The position numbers and the translations under genes were made by a program. Positions 37,060 to 49,611 of a stretch of DNA of 64,000 bases are shown one piece after another. Under the pieces are notes generated by a model. It was not told where the DNA came from, did not search any database, and was given only the letters and a program-made list of their open reading frames with translations. Location: the NCBI GenBank assembly GCA_025618425.1, contig CM046838.1, positions 14,222,010 to 14,286,009 of the forward strand. The letters are read 5' to 3'. The stretch's first letter is position 1, and each line of letters begins with the position of its first letter. The DNA is from Heliocidaris tuberculata. Lineage: Eukaryota > Echinodermata > Echinoidea > Camarodonta > Echinometridae.

Positions 37060-37975
37060 CAAAATTTCATAACTGTGGATAGCCTAGGGTCTCTGCTATC
37101 AAATGACACCTAAAGATATGGCGATAGTTTACGCTCGAGTGAGCAAAGGCCACTTTTGTGAAAAGGTGCAAAATGCAGAGTTGACAAGATTGGTACTTGT
37201 TCTGGCTGGTGTCAAAGTTCAAAGTCATGAAAAGGCTCAGAAATGTTCATATTTGGATCAATAATCGACAATTTAGGAAAAAATAGATTTTGTTCTCTGT
37301 ATGCACTTGCGTATTTCATCAACATTTTTTTATGCTTCAGTGAGCAATTAACTACTTTATTGAGTGTTTTGAAATATTATTTTTGGTGAGTTTTTAATTC
37401 AGGCTTAGTCAACCAGAAAGTTTTGATGGGACATGTCAGGACATACAGAAAACAAAGTCTACATGAATTGTTTCATAAATTGCCTTTGATTATCAGAATA
37501 TGAACATTTCTAAGCCTTTTCAAGACTCTCAACTTTGCTGATACCAGCCAGAACCAATACAATTTTTGTCAGCCATGTATTTTGCACCATTCACACAAAT
37601 AGCTTTTGCTCATTCAAGTTTAAAATATCAATATATGTTTTGGTGTAATTTGTTAGGAGAGACCCTAAGATTTCCAAAGGTATGAAATTTTCATAAACAT
37701 AATTATTCTGAAATATTCATTTAGGGAGCCTTTTACTAAATGTGCACTTTTAACGGTTCTCACATTGATACCAATTCCGAATTTTGCACCCTTTCGCAAA
37801 AGTCACTTAAAATATTGCTATATTTTTGTTGTCATTTTAAGAGAAGAGACTCTAAGCTATTCACAGGTATGAAAATTTCCTACAAAAATTTTGACCATAT
37901 ATTTTTTATTTTTTATTTACTTTTTTTTTTGGGGGGGAGACTTTTTTCAGTTAAATTTTTTTCTGGGACGCACTG
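37060..37975. repeat. Palindromic repeat with mariner-like right terminus
   Basis: Around a centre near 37390, GTTGACAAGATTGGTACTTG... to AGAAATGTTCATATT (37180-37250) is the inverse of AATATGAACATTTC... to CAGAACCAATAC (37497-37560). Blocks around 37570-37700 recur imperfectly at 37785-37880. The right end TTTTTTTCTGGGACGCACTG then TATA (about 37956-37979) matches the mariner TIR family at 54115-55163; its left partner is missing. Confidence 0.6.
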
Positions 37976-37979
37976 TATA

Positions 37980-39319
37980 TTTGGAATACCTCTATTTTGA
38001 TTTACATACTATATGTTGTTTGTTTTGCTTTGTTTCGTTTTGTTTTGGGTGCACAGGGATATGGATTACACTATACTCAGATATGTCAGATTTCTTTTTT
38101 CTCTTAATCAGGTTAATGAAAAAATAGCATTCTCGTTGACCTTATTTTTCTCTTGTCGTTACGTGTATGCTTTATAATTTTGTATGGTTATTAATATGGA
38201 ATTCGCATGGTAAACCGTACGAAGGCTAAGCTAGATCATCAGTACCTCTTACGCATATTATATTTTACTCAGACAAAAAGAAAACGTTTTTGATCCAGTA
38301 TCATTTTGGTTTTTTAAAAAATAAGATTTTTTTTATACGTAACACATATTCCTTAAGCGTTAATTTCATTGTACTGTAGCTCGTTTCAATGTCATGAATG
38401 TTGTATTGCATCGTTCATTTTTGATCCATTAAGGAGTTGATGGAGAACGAGGTATGGAAAAGACATGAACCTTTTTGTAACTATATCATTATCGTACACA
38501 AGAAAATGACATGAATAATATGCTTCTTAGTAAAGTAAATGGTATGAGGGTATACGTCGTATTCAAACTGCAATGCTTTTTCTTTCTTTTTATTTGGTAT
38601 TTTCGTAGTCGTATTTCCTTCACGAAAATTGTTTAATCATATCCGCAAAATGCAATGCTGTATAAAATGTCAAAATAAATCAAATCTTTTGCAGATACAT
38701 AGCTATAGTAGAATAATGAAATAACCCGAGAACATAAAATGAATATACAGCGTATCATACGCTATGCCTTATGCTCTCTTTATATATAAGAGAAATCACA
38801 TGTTTAACATGTCAATACAAATATTTTTTTAGAAATCGACTCAATATGATAAGATGTGGGAGAAGATTACAGCTAGGGTTAGCGTTTCGTTAAAAATTAA
38901 AACGAATAAATAAAAAGAAAAGAAATGCAGATTGTAAAGCTCATTTTAAAATGAATACGTGGGAAGAATCCCCCGGAAAGGAATGGAATCAAGGTAAAAT
39001 GAGACGGAAGAAAATCCCCAATGGGTAGATGCAACTGTTCTGTAATCAATGGAAATTATACAGGTATACGTTTTATCGTACTGCGGTAATCTAGAGAATT
39101 GAGTTTTATTTCGGAATAATCATCCGCGATATTGAAAAATTATGGGTGCTCAAGAAGAAACCTGATTTTAAAACATTAGGGTACATGAGATCTGCCAATC
39201 CTAACAAAAACCTTAATTGCAACCCAAGCCCTAATCCAACTTAATTGAAGAAAAGAAAAAACAACCTGAAACTAATGTCGCTGCAGTAAAGTTCGGGTCA
39301 CCATCGAACAGAACTCCCT
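37980..39319. other. No gene recognised
   Basis: AT-rich sequence with a few homopolymers. No open frame with family features, no clear repeat family. Confidence 0.6.
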
Positions 39320-39740
39320 TAAAGAGAAGCTCGAGTTCTTAGAAAGGTGATAACTAATTTGTGAGTTTTCTCAATCATTTTTTGTCAGTTTGGAAGAATA
39401 TCATAGCTGAGATGTCCCCTGAAAAAGATCGATGTTCAAATGCCATATTCGAAATATGGCAAGAAACAGTTGAAAAGTTTTGATCAAACAGTCATGTCAC
39501 ATGTGTGTGTAGTACCACATATTCATTTCTGTGTGCATGTGACTAACAGAAATATTGAGTCGATTTCTTATCATTTTGATGATTTCAGAAGCTCAACGTA
39601 AACACAATTCTAATGTACTACATAATCAATTCCGAAATGCTTCCAGTCAATTTCTTTCACAATGTAATGGCATGACTATAACTCAACTTTATCTTCAAAT
39701 ATGTATTTCATGCAATTTCTATCAAGCCGATACAGAAACA
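39320..39740. repeat. Dispersed repeat, copy 1 (copy 2 near 56480-57070)
   Basis: Collinear with 56483-57070: AAGAGAAGCTCGAGTTCTTA, ATGTCCCCTGAAAA, ATATGGCAAGAAAC, CACATTTCTGTGTGC-like text and a GATTGAGTCAATTTGTTATC counterpart. Copy 2 has extra sequence (56650-56845) with CAATCTGTTTACATATTAAA repeats. Class unknown; noncoding. Confidence 0.65.
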
Positions 39741-40078
39741 TATACATAATCAGGCGTTAGCACATGACTACATTTGAATCATAAAGTACCTTTATTTCAT
39801 CACGTTTCTGAAAACATTAAAACAATAATCATAAAGAGCTTTATAAATACAAATATCAGAACAGTAGCAGGCTGATTATGTTAACACATAAAGATGATGC
39901 GTAATCAATGCCCTCATGCAGAAGATCATCCTTTAGATGTTGGAATGCTAATTCTAGCCCAACATACTACAGAAAGACATGGTTCGAAAAAAAAAATTAT
40001 CAAGCACGTGTTGAAAATAAAACGAACATACACACATCAGCTGAATAATGTACCTACGTACAAAAATTATTCATTAGA

Positions 40079-40740
40079 CAATTCGTTACTGTTTTCACGA
40101 AGTGACGGATGAGTGAGCAACTAAAAGAAAGTTAGTTTTTAATAAATCGCTTTCAAAGTTTTAAAGCATAATCTCAACCTCTTTAATGTATGAAGGTTGA
40201 ATAAATTTTATATCTTGGGGTAGATCATATTTCAAATTTTGGCTCTGTTTAATTAATTCCATAATGTTTTATATTTTGGGGGAAATATGAGCTGAAAACA
40301 TAACCGTCATTTCGTGAAAACACAACATTCAAGGACGCGCTCATGATTTGTTTTCACGAAGTGACGGATCTCAGCCGCGCACGTGTAAAACATATGGGAC
40401 TTGATCACCGCACATTTAACCGTCATTTCGTGAAAACACAAAGTCTATTCAAGGACGCGCTCTTTTTTGTTTTTACGAAGTGACGGATGTCAGCGGCGCA
40501 CGTAAAACATACGAGGCAGCTGTAAGCTGTCACTTCGTGAAAACAGAAAATCCTTTTACTAGGTATTTTCTTGTTGATATTATCGCCATATTTACATAAT
40601 TAGACAGTATTAATATGGTCTGAAACTTTGTGAGGTTCAAGATGTTAGTGAACGATGTCCAAAAATGCAAAGAACTCAAAATCGAAAAAATATGCGATTT
40701 TCCTCATTACCGTCACTTTGTGAAAACAGGGACGAATTAC
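40079..40740. mobile_element. Foldback-type element with seven copies of an 18-bp TIR motif
   Basis: The outer ends AATTCGTtaCTGTTTTCAC and its inverse (to about 40738) enclose further copies of GTTTTCACGAAGTGACGG: direct at 40091, 40351 and 40471; inverse at 40303, 40419, 40529 and 40709. Two internal inverted pairs (40303/40351 and 40419/40471) are ~116 bp apart, and each contains CAAGGACGCGCTC between its arms and a CAGC(C/G)GCGCACGT stretch after it. No ORF of note. Confidence 0.75.
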
Positions 40741-41799
40741 TGTCCCCTAAGACAATGACTTCCCGTTCATTGACAAAGTACTCCGGACAAGTAGCACCAA
40801 TCACAAGACAATCAAGCCAGTTCATTGACATATCCCGCAATGGCTACCCCTCGTATAAATTTTACCTCCCGGTCCAAGGAATAACTAGGTTAGTGGTATT
40901 GTATATAAATAGTGCATGGTCTATCATGCACTATGGATTATGTGCACGACAAATACTAAATTATCCCGAGTGCAGTTTTGTTCCACAGAGACCGCAGGCC
41001 GAGGTGAAATAGACCTGCACGAGGGATAATGTAGTATTTGGAGTTCATATAGTCCAGTAATGGTGCATAAATAGAACATGCACTAATTATTATAGTAAAT
41101 AGACCCCTAGATCTGTAACTGTTATTGTGTATTATAGGCCCGGGCCCTAGGTCTATGAATTAATAGTCTAGATCTATACTGCTGATTTCCTAACTCTACA
41201 AAAGTTGCCAAAAATGAACTCCAAATGTTAGCTCTCTAATGATGTGTAACACTCTGAACTCCACAAACTTGAAATTGAATGCTGAGAACCCCTATTCATT
41301 TAACACGGGATTCCCCGTGCAAAAAACAAAGTTATAGTGCACGATCGCGCACTATCACAAAATTTTTGCACGTCGCGTGATGCGAATCTAACCAATCACA
41401 GCGCGTATCATACATACACTATTTACTATAGAGTTGTAGTTCACAGGTAATTGGAAGGAGGGGGAACATGTACTTGTCCGGGGGAACGGTACGGGAAATG
41501 GTACTCCAGGGGCTAGTGTACAACAAATCCTATAAAAGTCATCCATGGCATCCATGTTAAAACTCCTTAGTAAACATCCTTATAAACATTCTTCTTACAA
41601 TTGTACAGTGGAACCTCTTTACACGTGTACCAAACTCCTTGGGACAAAGGAAATTACCTGTTATACAGAACCCTTGTTATCATTTATCACGGTTTTCCAA
41701 AAAAAATACCACACATTATTACTTTCTTAAGAGTGTTCTTTATAACGCGGTTCCACCTTATAAACTGTTGAATCCCAGGCATATACCACTCTTGCAAAG

Positions 41800-41848
<49 letters not shown>

Positions 41849-43862
41849 TGATTGCAAAATGGATAACACCACCTGAATCAGGCAATGGCATCATCAAAGT
41901 ATCGCCTACAATATTATCCCCATAAATTAAAGATAACAATGAAAACCAAATCAACACAAGGGGCAAATAAGCTTTAGCTTTACGTCTCCACACCCAAGTA
42001 AACCCACGTAAACATTATCTAACGGGGAATAGCACATTCTGAACGAATAACAACATTAGGTGCGTGTGAGCGCGCGCACGTGTGTGTATGGGTTGGTGAC
42101 TTGTGTATTGTTATCAAGGAACGCATAATCAAGAGTAGACAATTTATACGGTACATTGTAGCTCTAAATATATGTAGCTCGGACCAGAGTTGTGCATATT
42201 GGTGCAAATCTACACGGACTAACGGAGCTTTTCCCCACCGTGCATGCAAGGACCCTGTGCGGTGATGGAGAGGGTACTAATAAACTACTTAGCTAAGTAA
42301 TAGGTTGATAAACAGATACATCAATCACCGAAGGCAAAAGGAATCAAGGCTGATTGAGCAAACTTATTACAGATATATGTGCATAATGTAGAAAAAGATT
42401 TCGTTTTTGCAATCTGTTGCAAAATTACCAACACATAACACAATGAATAATGAGGCAGTGTATACTTTTCATCAAGTACAAGTAAATCCAAGGGACTTAA
42501 TAAATATACTGTCAAAATGCTCCAAAAATTAAAATGATGCCCAGGATAAATATTCTTCTGTTCCTCTTATAGTGTTCACTAGTACAATTTACCAAACTTG
42601 CGTGCACTAATGGCACTGTTTCCACATTCCATTTTCTGAAAAATGCATTTTTTGTTGCTATCTTGTTCTGTTTTTGTTATATTGCGGTCAATCACAGTAG
42701 GAATTGGTTTGCGCAATGACCCCGACCCCCCCCCCCCCAAAAAAAAAAGAGAGGATGAATGTGTACATTTTTATCTAATCTTGAAAAACGACCAAACAAT
42801 ACACAAACAGCACACGGCAATGGTCCCGAATTAAAATGAATGAAATATACGTATATTTAATTAACTGAAGACTGTTGATTAGTATCCCATACACACCGTA
42901 TATGGCCCTTGTCAAATAATACTGACAAGGGCCTGTAAAAATTGACACATGCAGGCCCTCACATTACGTTTGATTTAAAAAAGTGATCACTCTAGACCTC
43001 AAATTTGTATCTGGTTTTTCAAATTCAACCCTTAATTTAAGCTTCTGAATGAATGGTTTTTAAGAACAAGATCATTAAGTATATACTCAGCTCATCTTTG
43101 CAGTGACTTTTTCCCATGTGGTTTTTCTTCAAACAACTGGGGAAACTAATTTTTGCTATAGAGTGCCCTCTGAATAATAAATTCCTTTTTTTTTAAACCG
43201 CCGTTTAAAAAACAAAAAATAAATTTTAAAAACCGTTTTCTTCTTCTTTGCAAAATTTCAGAGTATTAAGGCATAACAGTTAGAGCAATCTAACGACGTT
43301 TAAATGAGCATGAGTACTCTAATCTGACTATTCTAAACTGATAAAGTATATTAGTAAGTTCGAGACACACTGATCATCGCATAGTGCTCGTGTATTTCTT
43401 TGTTTTCTGAGGGCGTGTATAACGAAATTGGAGAAGCAAAAATTACTTTAAAAATTTCATTTTAAAAATTTATATACGATTAAAACCCATTTTTTGTTTT
43501 CTACGTGTGTGTTTGTTTATCATAATCATCATCATAATTATAATTACTATATAATGATTTTCCAAGTATACATCAATATACTGTATAAATTTGCTACAGT
43601 AGTACCCTACACACATTAATGCTTCGATGACAAATATTAAACGCCAAAAATGCACAAACACACACACACACAAAGAAATCAAGTTCCTTCAAGAGTTCTT
43701 TGACAATTTTCCAACATACAAAGCAGCGATTATAATATTTTACATACGTTAAACTTTATGTGCGTCCACGTGTATAGTACTGATAATATATCATGAATGA
43801 TCGAACTTTACATACAGCACACAAGCACCCTCATAATTTCTCTGCGATCAAGCCCCACTATA
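40741..43862. other. No gene recognised; palindromes and one (TA)n tract
   Basis: Around 40830-41430 are short palindromes (TAGTGCATGG...CCATGCACTA-like, GTGCACGATCGCGCAC, CACGGGATTCCCCGTG) that look like a decayed repeat. (TA)n at 41802-41846. C14 and A10 runs at 42726-42749. None of the open frames resembles a protein family known to me. Confidence 0.5.
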
Positions 43863-44003
43863 GAAGGTTCTCATGGCAGCCATGTTGGAGGACATAACAA
43901 TAAAAAACCTGTGCATCAGACTGTGAAAAGCCATTGTTGTCATGGTCTAGTGCACAGGTTTTTATTGTTATGTCCTCCAGCATGGCTGCTTCTGGGAACC
44001 CTC
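43863..44003. mobile_element. 141-bp MITE with TATA duplication
   Basis: TATA at 43859-43862 and 44004-44007. The ends GAAGGTTCTCATGGCAGCCA and TGGCTGCTTCTGGGAACCCTC are inverse with small loops, and the arms extend through GGAGGACATAACAATAAAAA. Nearly perfect hairpin with ~30-base loop. Confidence 0.8.
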
Positions 44004-44639
44004 TATACACATATACCAAATAACGAAAGCGCGGATCAAAATATGGATAACATAATTCAAATACCATTACATACAAAACAACCCAGATCTCAAAGAGAAT
44101 TTCTATAAAATCTCAAAAATCTTTAAAACAGCCAATACAAGTACATTTTTTTAAAAATTGCTTATAAATGCATGATGGACTTACAGCGAAAATGACGAAA
44201 AAATAAAAACTTGCAAAAGTCTCTCTTTATAACTATGAATATTTCTCAGTCACCCGTTTTACAGATTAAACATATCAAACTTTATACACAAGAGTTACTA
44301 GGAAGTTGGCAAGTGAATATTAGGATTCAACTACTGACTACTGTACAGCTGACTGAGTACATTCTGAAGAGAAGATAACCCACTATCAACCCTACTATTG
44401 GGCCTTTTAACAGATATATTAAAGGCGATGCGTACATTGTACATATATGCTGCCCTACGGTCGTTTCAATATCAATATAATAAAAACTTTTAAACTTTGT
44501 TTTAAAAAAGTACAAGACTAGAATAAAAAATGTCACAAGGTTTTCATGCATTGCCAATCAATCACGAAATTTCTTTAGGGGCATCATACTACCCCCAGTC
44601 TTATACAGGCTAAATAATAGCCAAAGAAAATTAATTAAT

Positions 44640-44943
44640 GGAAGTCTAACACAACTGTTCTATAAAAACATATTCCATTACAACGTATATATCTTGATTG
44701 ATGTTTATAACGTCTTGTACCTGTATACTCTTTACTTTACTTGCATGAACTTTTCATTAAGAAAGTGTAATTACTATGTATCATATCTTTGATTTAATGT
44801 ACATTTTCATTGTTAAGTCTCATTATGATTTTGTAAAAGTTATTGTTTATAATGTTTTATACACTGTACAAAAATCTGCAATTCAGTCAGTTGGCTGCAA
44901 ATGATTTTTTAATAAACCATTACCATTACCATTACCATTACCA
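44640..44943 (+). mobile_element. CR1/L2-like LINE 3' tail with (ATTACC)n
   Basis: Ends GTTGGCTGCAAATGATTTTT, TAATAAACCATTACC and repeated ATTACC units. Same 3' terminal plan as the elements ending at 4602 and 8665 (GGCTGC..., AATAAACCATT, then a tandem tail) but with a different tail unit. No ORF left. Confidence 0.75.
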
Positions 44944-45788
44944 GTAAAACACTTTCGCCATTACTATTTTTTCAAATAAAAGTGTTACTGGTCGGTAAGA
45001 ACAATACATAACCCTATCTCTCATCTAAATATGCCAAAAAATTACAAGAGCCTCTTATCATAATCTGATTACATCAACGGGTAGTGTAATACCGTTGAAA
45101 TATATGTCGGTTTTATAACAATTATTGGGAAATTCATATTTTTTTAGTATACTTTAAACTCGACAAAACGTACTAAGTCCATGTACAACATCACAATCCA
45201 ATTTCATGACCTTATTACCAATGAGAGGTTCTTCCTACGACTAGTGATTTCCATATTCAACTTAACTTTATCCAACTTAACTTGCCTTAATTCTGTTTTC
45301 ACTCTGGTCATCTGTGAACGGTTAATTCCAATCAAATATACTCATCAAAAAGTATTCCTGAGATAAGGTGCACAGAGTTTAAGGTACATCATCAAGTAAA
45401 TGTATCGAGAAACATATTCTAATGGTTCATAATTCAAAAGGGTTGTACATGTAATTCCATGGGTGTTTTTTTACACTAAAAATGGTTGTATATTCCAGCA
45501 TTTTATTCAATGAATAATGAAAGGGTGGTTCGTAAGATTGATCAAAACATTTGATTCGTTAATAATCCAAAGATTCATTTTTCCGAAGGGCGACTTAACT
45601 TCGGAATAAATAAGTGTAACTGGACAGAATATAGCCTCCAATTTATTTCAAACGAGTAATACTGGATGATTCTTGATCAGCTTCACGCGCTACATGTCGC
45701 TTCATAGCAATATTTTTATTGGGATATAATTAACACACATTTCACATAATTGCATCCGAGTATGCGTTTCTGTATGTTACTAAGTACC
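44944..45788. other. No gene recognised
   Basis: AT-rich, with no repeat family or convincing ORF identified. Confidence 0.6.
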
Positions 45789-46256
45789 AGGCGCGCCGGA
45801 AGCAATTCTGGATTGGGGGGGTAAACAACCCAGGGGGCTCACTATTTTGGAGGGGGAGGGGGCTCATGTCAAAAATTTTCGGAGGTGACCGGAGGTGTAC
45901 GCAGAATTTTTTTTTGGGGGGGGGGGGACAAGACGCGTAAAAATTTTCGAAGAAACTCGAAAGCGAGATAGCAAAGCAACAGAGCTGGTTACGAGCACTG
46001 GCGTAAATCACACATATAATCTTTTATTTTGCGAGCGAGCGAAGCGAGCGAGCGAAAAATAACCACTTTTCTAAGTTATATACAATATTTTCATTCCAAC
46101 TCTTCTTCTTTTTCTTCTTCTTCTTCTTCCTCTCCCTTTTTTTTTTTTTTTTTTTTTTTTTGGGGGGGGGCTTTTTGGGGGGGTGAAAATGCATTTTGCC
46201 CCCCCACTTTTTCGTTTGGGGGGGCGACTGCCCCCCCCCGCTTCCGGCGCCTATGC
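45789..46256. mobile_element. hAT-like MITE with G/C-run ends, 468 bp
   Basis: 8-bp duplication TAAGTACC at 45781-45788 and 46257-46264. The ends (C)AGGCGCGCCGGAAGC and GCTTCCGGCGCCTATG are inverse. G-runs just inside the left end mirror C-runs at the right. The middle holds GCGAGCGAGCGAAGCGAGCG and a TTC/T-run tract. Confidence 0.8.
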
Positions 46257-46592
46257 TAAGTACCATGGAATAATGAACATGAATCAAAGATAACGTCCCT
46301 GATATATGCTACCAACCTAATACAATCATCGGGTATAATAAAATCTTTGCTGTAGCCAGGAACGTAGGGAACAATATACCTTGGATTTGCTCATACAATA
46401 TGTATACAGTGTACTCATATGTTAGCAAGTTTTTGGCGGCATCAAAAAGTATTCAAAAGAAGTTACTGCGACATCACTGTGATTTAGCTTGTACCTGGCT
46501 ATTATTTTGCACTGAAACACTTCAATATTTCAAGGTCTGCTGACTCTGTACTGGATTTTTGCCCTTGGTATCTGCATTAAGGCGATCATTAA

Positions 46593-47305
46593 AGGGCGAT
46601 CCAACCTTTGTACAAAGCTGATTTGAGTGAAAGCAGAAAAATAAGAGAAACATGATGGTGAAAGTTTGAGAGAAATCGGCCAAAGAATAAGAAAGTTATG
46701 AATGTTTGAAAAATGAGATCACTACATCTATACGAATCTTAAAGTGGCAATTGGGTGAATCGATTGTTACGTATTCAGGGACGGATCTAGCTTTTTTCCA
46801 AGGGGGGGGGGGGGGGTTGAGGGGCTGAGTATTATGATGGCGTTTTCCTATGCACATTAAATGTTTACTTGGCAGCCCAAGGGGGGGGGGGTTAAACCCC
46901 CTAAACCCCCCCCCCCCCCCGTAGATCCGCCACTGGTATTCACGGTCAACTCTCCCATTTGTCGTACACCAAAATATCATTAAATCCCGGTTTTCTTCTG
47001 AGCGCCTTTCCCCCGGGGCAGTACTCAAAATATATTGTACATTGTTATAGGTCCTCCAAAAAGAAAAAGATCCTACAAGTTACACATTTTGAAAAATTGA
47101 CATTTTAGTCATTTGTGTTGGAGCGAATTGGAAAGTTGACCGACGCTAAAACACAGTTAGCGTACAGATTCGGCCAGTTTGAAATTGCAAAAGTAATTAC
47201 AACTTTCTTATTGTTTGTCAGATCTTGTTCAAACTTTCACCAATCTGCTTCTCTTATTTTTCTGCTTTCACACAAATCAAATTATTACAAAGATATGATT
47301 GCCCT
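46593..47305. mobile_element. TTAA-type MITE inserted in a LINE (sister of 18424-19187)
   Basis: Left TTAA at 46589-46592 and AGGGCGATCCAACC; right ...ATTGCCCT followed by TTAG (mutated TTAA). Shares GCAGAAAAATAAGA, GGTGAAAGTTTGA, CAAAATATCATTAA and 'AAAATATATTG' blocks with 18424-19187, without the internal duplication. Another MITE sits inside at 46776-46935. LINE coding resumes immediately to its right. Confidence 0.75.
46776..46935. mobile_element. 160-bp hAT-like MITE nested in the TTAA MITE
   Basis: The ends CAGGGACGGATCTAG and TAGATCCGCCACTG are inverse with two mismatches. GTATT lies outside each end (46771-46775 and 46936-46940). G-runs and C-runs fill the interior. Same end type as 62669-62922. 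Confidence 0.75.
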
Positions 47306-47309
47306 TTAG

Positions 47310-49280
47310 ATAAAGGTATATATAGGAATATGGAAAGTGGTAAACTGACAGGGTTGGTTTTCTTGGATATACGGAAGGCATTTGACTCCGTGAACCATTG
47401 CAAATTACTTGAGAAACTGCACGTGACAACATTTTGTCATGGTTTGAATCATATTTGACAGGTCGCACACAATGCACTGTGGTACAAAGGGCAAGATCTG
47501 ATATGCAGGTACTCCGATCAGGAGTACCGCAAGGTTCAATACTCGGACCCCTACTATTCACACTCTTTATGAATGATCTGCCCTCTAGCGTTGAACTGAA
47601 TAAGGTGATGTTGTATGCCGATGACACTGCAATTATGTACAGTGCCTCAGATCCAAAAGAAGTAGAGAGTACATTAATCAGTGATCTAGAAAGGGTAAAA
47701 TCATGGCTCAGTCAAAATTACCTGTCGCTAAATACTGACAAGACGAACTTCTTATTAGTAGGGACCCCCCAAAAAAATTACGTCACATACAGGAACCCAT
47801 TGACATTCGGATTGATAATCTGCAGATCAAACACGTGCAGAACATGAAATATCTTGGGTCTGGTTGGATTAGGACCTTAACTGGAATAAGCATATAAAAT
47901 ATATCTCCAGCAAAATTGCCTCAAGACTTGCACTACTAAGACGAGTTAGAAAATATCTAACAGTGAACAGCGCCAAGTTACTTGCAAACGCCCTTATACT
48001 ACCATATTTTGACTACTGTTGCACCTCTTGGTCAAATTGCAATCAGGGTCATAGAAATACAGTGATTAAACTCCACAAACAAATGGCAAGAGTCGTTTTG
48101 CAAACTAATGTACTCACGCCAACTACAGAAATGTTCACAAGACTCAATGGATGAATATGGAAAAGCGTTGGCAATTTCAAAAAGGTAAACTTATGTTCGA
48201 CATTCTGAACGGAAATGCCCCTTCATATCTAAAAGATTTGTTCTCACTTTCTGCATCCACACATCGTTATAGCACAAGAAATTCAGTCTAGAGGTCCAAT
48301 CATCCCAAAAGCTAAAACAGAAAATGGCAAAAAGGCCTTCTCTTTTGAGGGTGCTACCATTTGGAACAACCTCCCTAGTAATGTACGAAATGCCCAAACC
48401 AAACAAATGTTTTGTACCAGCTATCTCAAAAATGTGTGAAATTGATATTAGGTATAAGAGGAGTATGACAAAATTGGTGTGTCAGACATCCCCCCCCCCC
48501 TATACTTTTATAATACAATGCTTTCAATTTTCATTGAATTGTAAGTAGTATGTATATTTCTCCTTTTGTATATCTTTTTTTATTTAAAAAAAAAAAGAAA
48601 GATTAAAAGAATACAAATTGGTTTTATCATAGTTATTATTGAAAATCAGGTGTGACTTTTCAAAAGGATCAAACCGAATGATAGATTACTATTACTATAT
48701 GTGTGGAAAAGTCAACAAACTATGAAAACCTTTCACTAACCTACATGATGGATGACTTATTGCACAACCATGGAACTCTTTAACTTATTTACTCTGCTTC
48801 TGCTAGTCTTTTTGTAAGAGAATAGTTGAAATGCAAACAAACAAATAAAAAAGAAATACTTGAAGTTATATATACATATATTTATCATACACTCAAACAT
48901 AACTTCTAATGCATTCACTTTGTATCTAAATTATATGATGCCATTTAACATTATTCACGATTCTATGATTTGAAAGTTCAAATATCCATTTTTTTTTCCC
49001 CCAAAGATTTTTCTTTCATGTAGTCTCAGTAAGATTTCAAATTGTTAATTTATCATGATTTGCTTTTTATTTTATACTAGTACTTGCTGAATCACATTTG
49101 ATCACTTTTGTATTGAAAATTCATTCTGTTTGTTTGAATAAGATTTTTCTGCAATGTTCATATTTTGTATTGTATTGTTAATGTTATATTTCTTAATTTG
49201 CAGGGCCTTCTTGTAAACCAGTGTTGAAATCACTGATGAAGCCACCCTGGTAAAATAAGACTAAATAAATAAATAAAATA
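47310..49280 (+). pseudogene. LINE ORF2 (reverse transcriptase) relic with YADD motif and 3' tail
   Basis: 'FLDIRKAFDSVNH' (47360-47400) and, after a frameshift near 47440, 'SYLTGRTQ', 'SGVPQGSILGPLLFTLFMND' and 'LYADDTAIMYS' are the RT palm motifs. 'WLSQNYLSLNTDKT' follows, then in other frames 'NSAKLLANALILPYFDYC' (48,0xx) and 'FEGATIWNNLPSNVRNAQT' (48340-48400). The tail runs to (TAAA)n at 49262-49280. The upstream endonuclease and N-terminal RT are absent; a TTAA MITE abuts the left edge. Several frame breaks make it dead. Clade CR1/L2/Jockey by motif style. Confidence 0.88.
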
Positions 49281-49430
49281 AAGGTATGAAGGTCAAATTT
49301 TCTATATCACTGCACTTCGTGCTCCGCAAGAGGAAGCGTAACCATCAACGTTCTCTGAAACATAAATAACTAAGACCTAGTACAATGTACAGTAATGGCA
49401 GGAGTCACAAAACTAGGGAAGTATAACTAA

Positions 49431-49611
49431 CACGATAAAAACTACTTTCGAAAAATAAACTCGACAATTTCAGTGGCCCTGTCTATCACCTTTAGAAATG
49501 TGCGAACATTATAATGGTGTATTACGTAATCCGAACCTGATTTCTATGGGCAATACAATAGGCCTTTGAAATTGCCCTTGAGTTTATTTTTCGAAAGTAG
49601 TTTTTATCGTG
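49431..49611. mobile_element. 181-bp MITE with 32-bp inverted ends
   Basis: The ends CACGATAAAAACTACTTTCG then AAAAATAAACTC and the exact inverse finish at 49611. Flanked by TAA left and TTAA right. No coding. Confidence 0.8.

Noticed and set aside
40830..41430. Palindromic GTGCACGATCGCGCAC region as a regulatory island or origin
   Set aside because: Short palindromes are common in decayed repeats here; no promoter, CpG-rich block or gene start follows.
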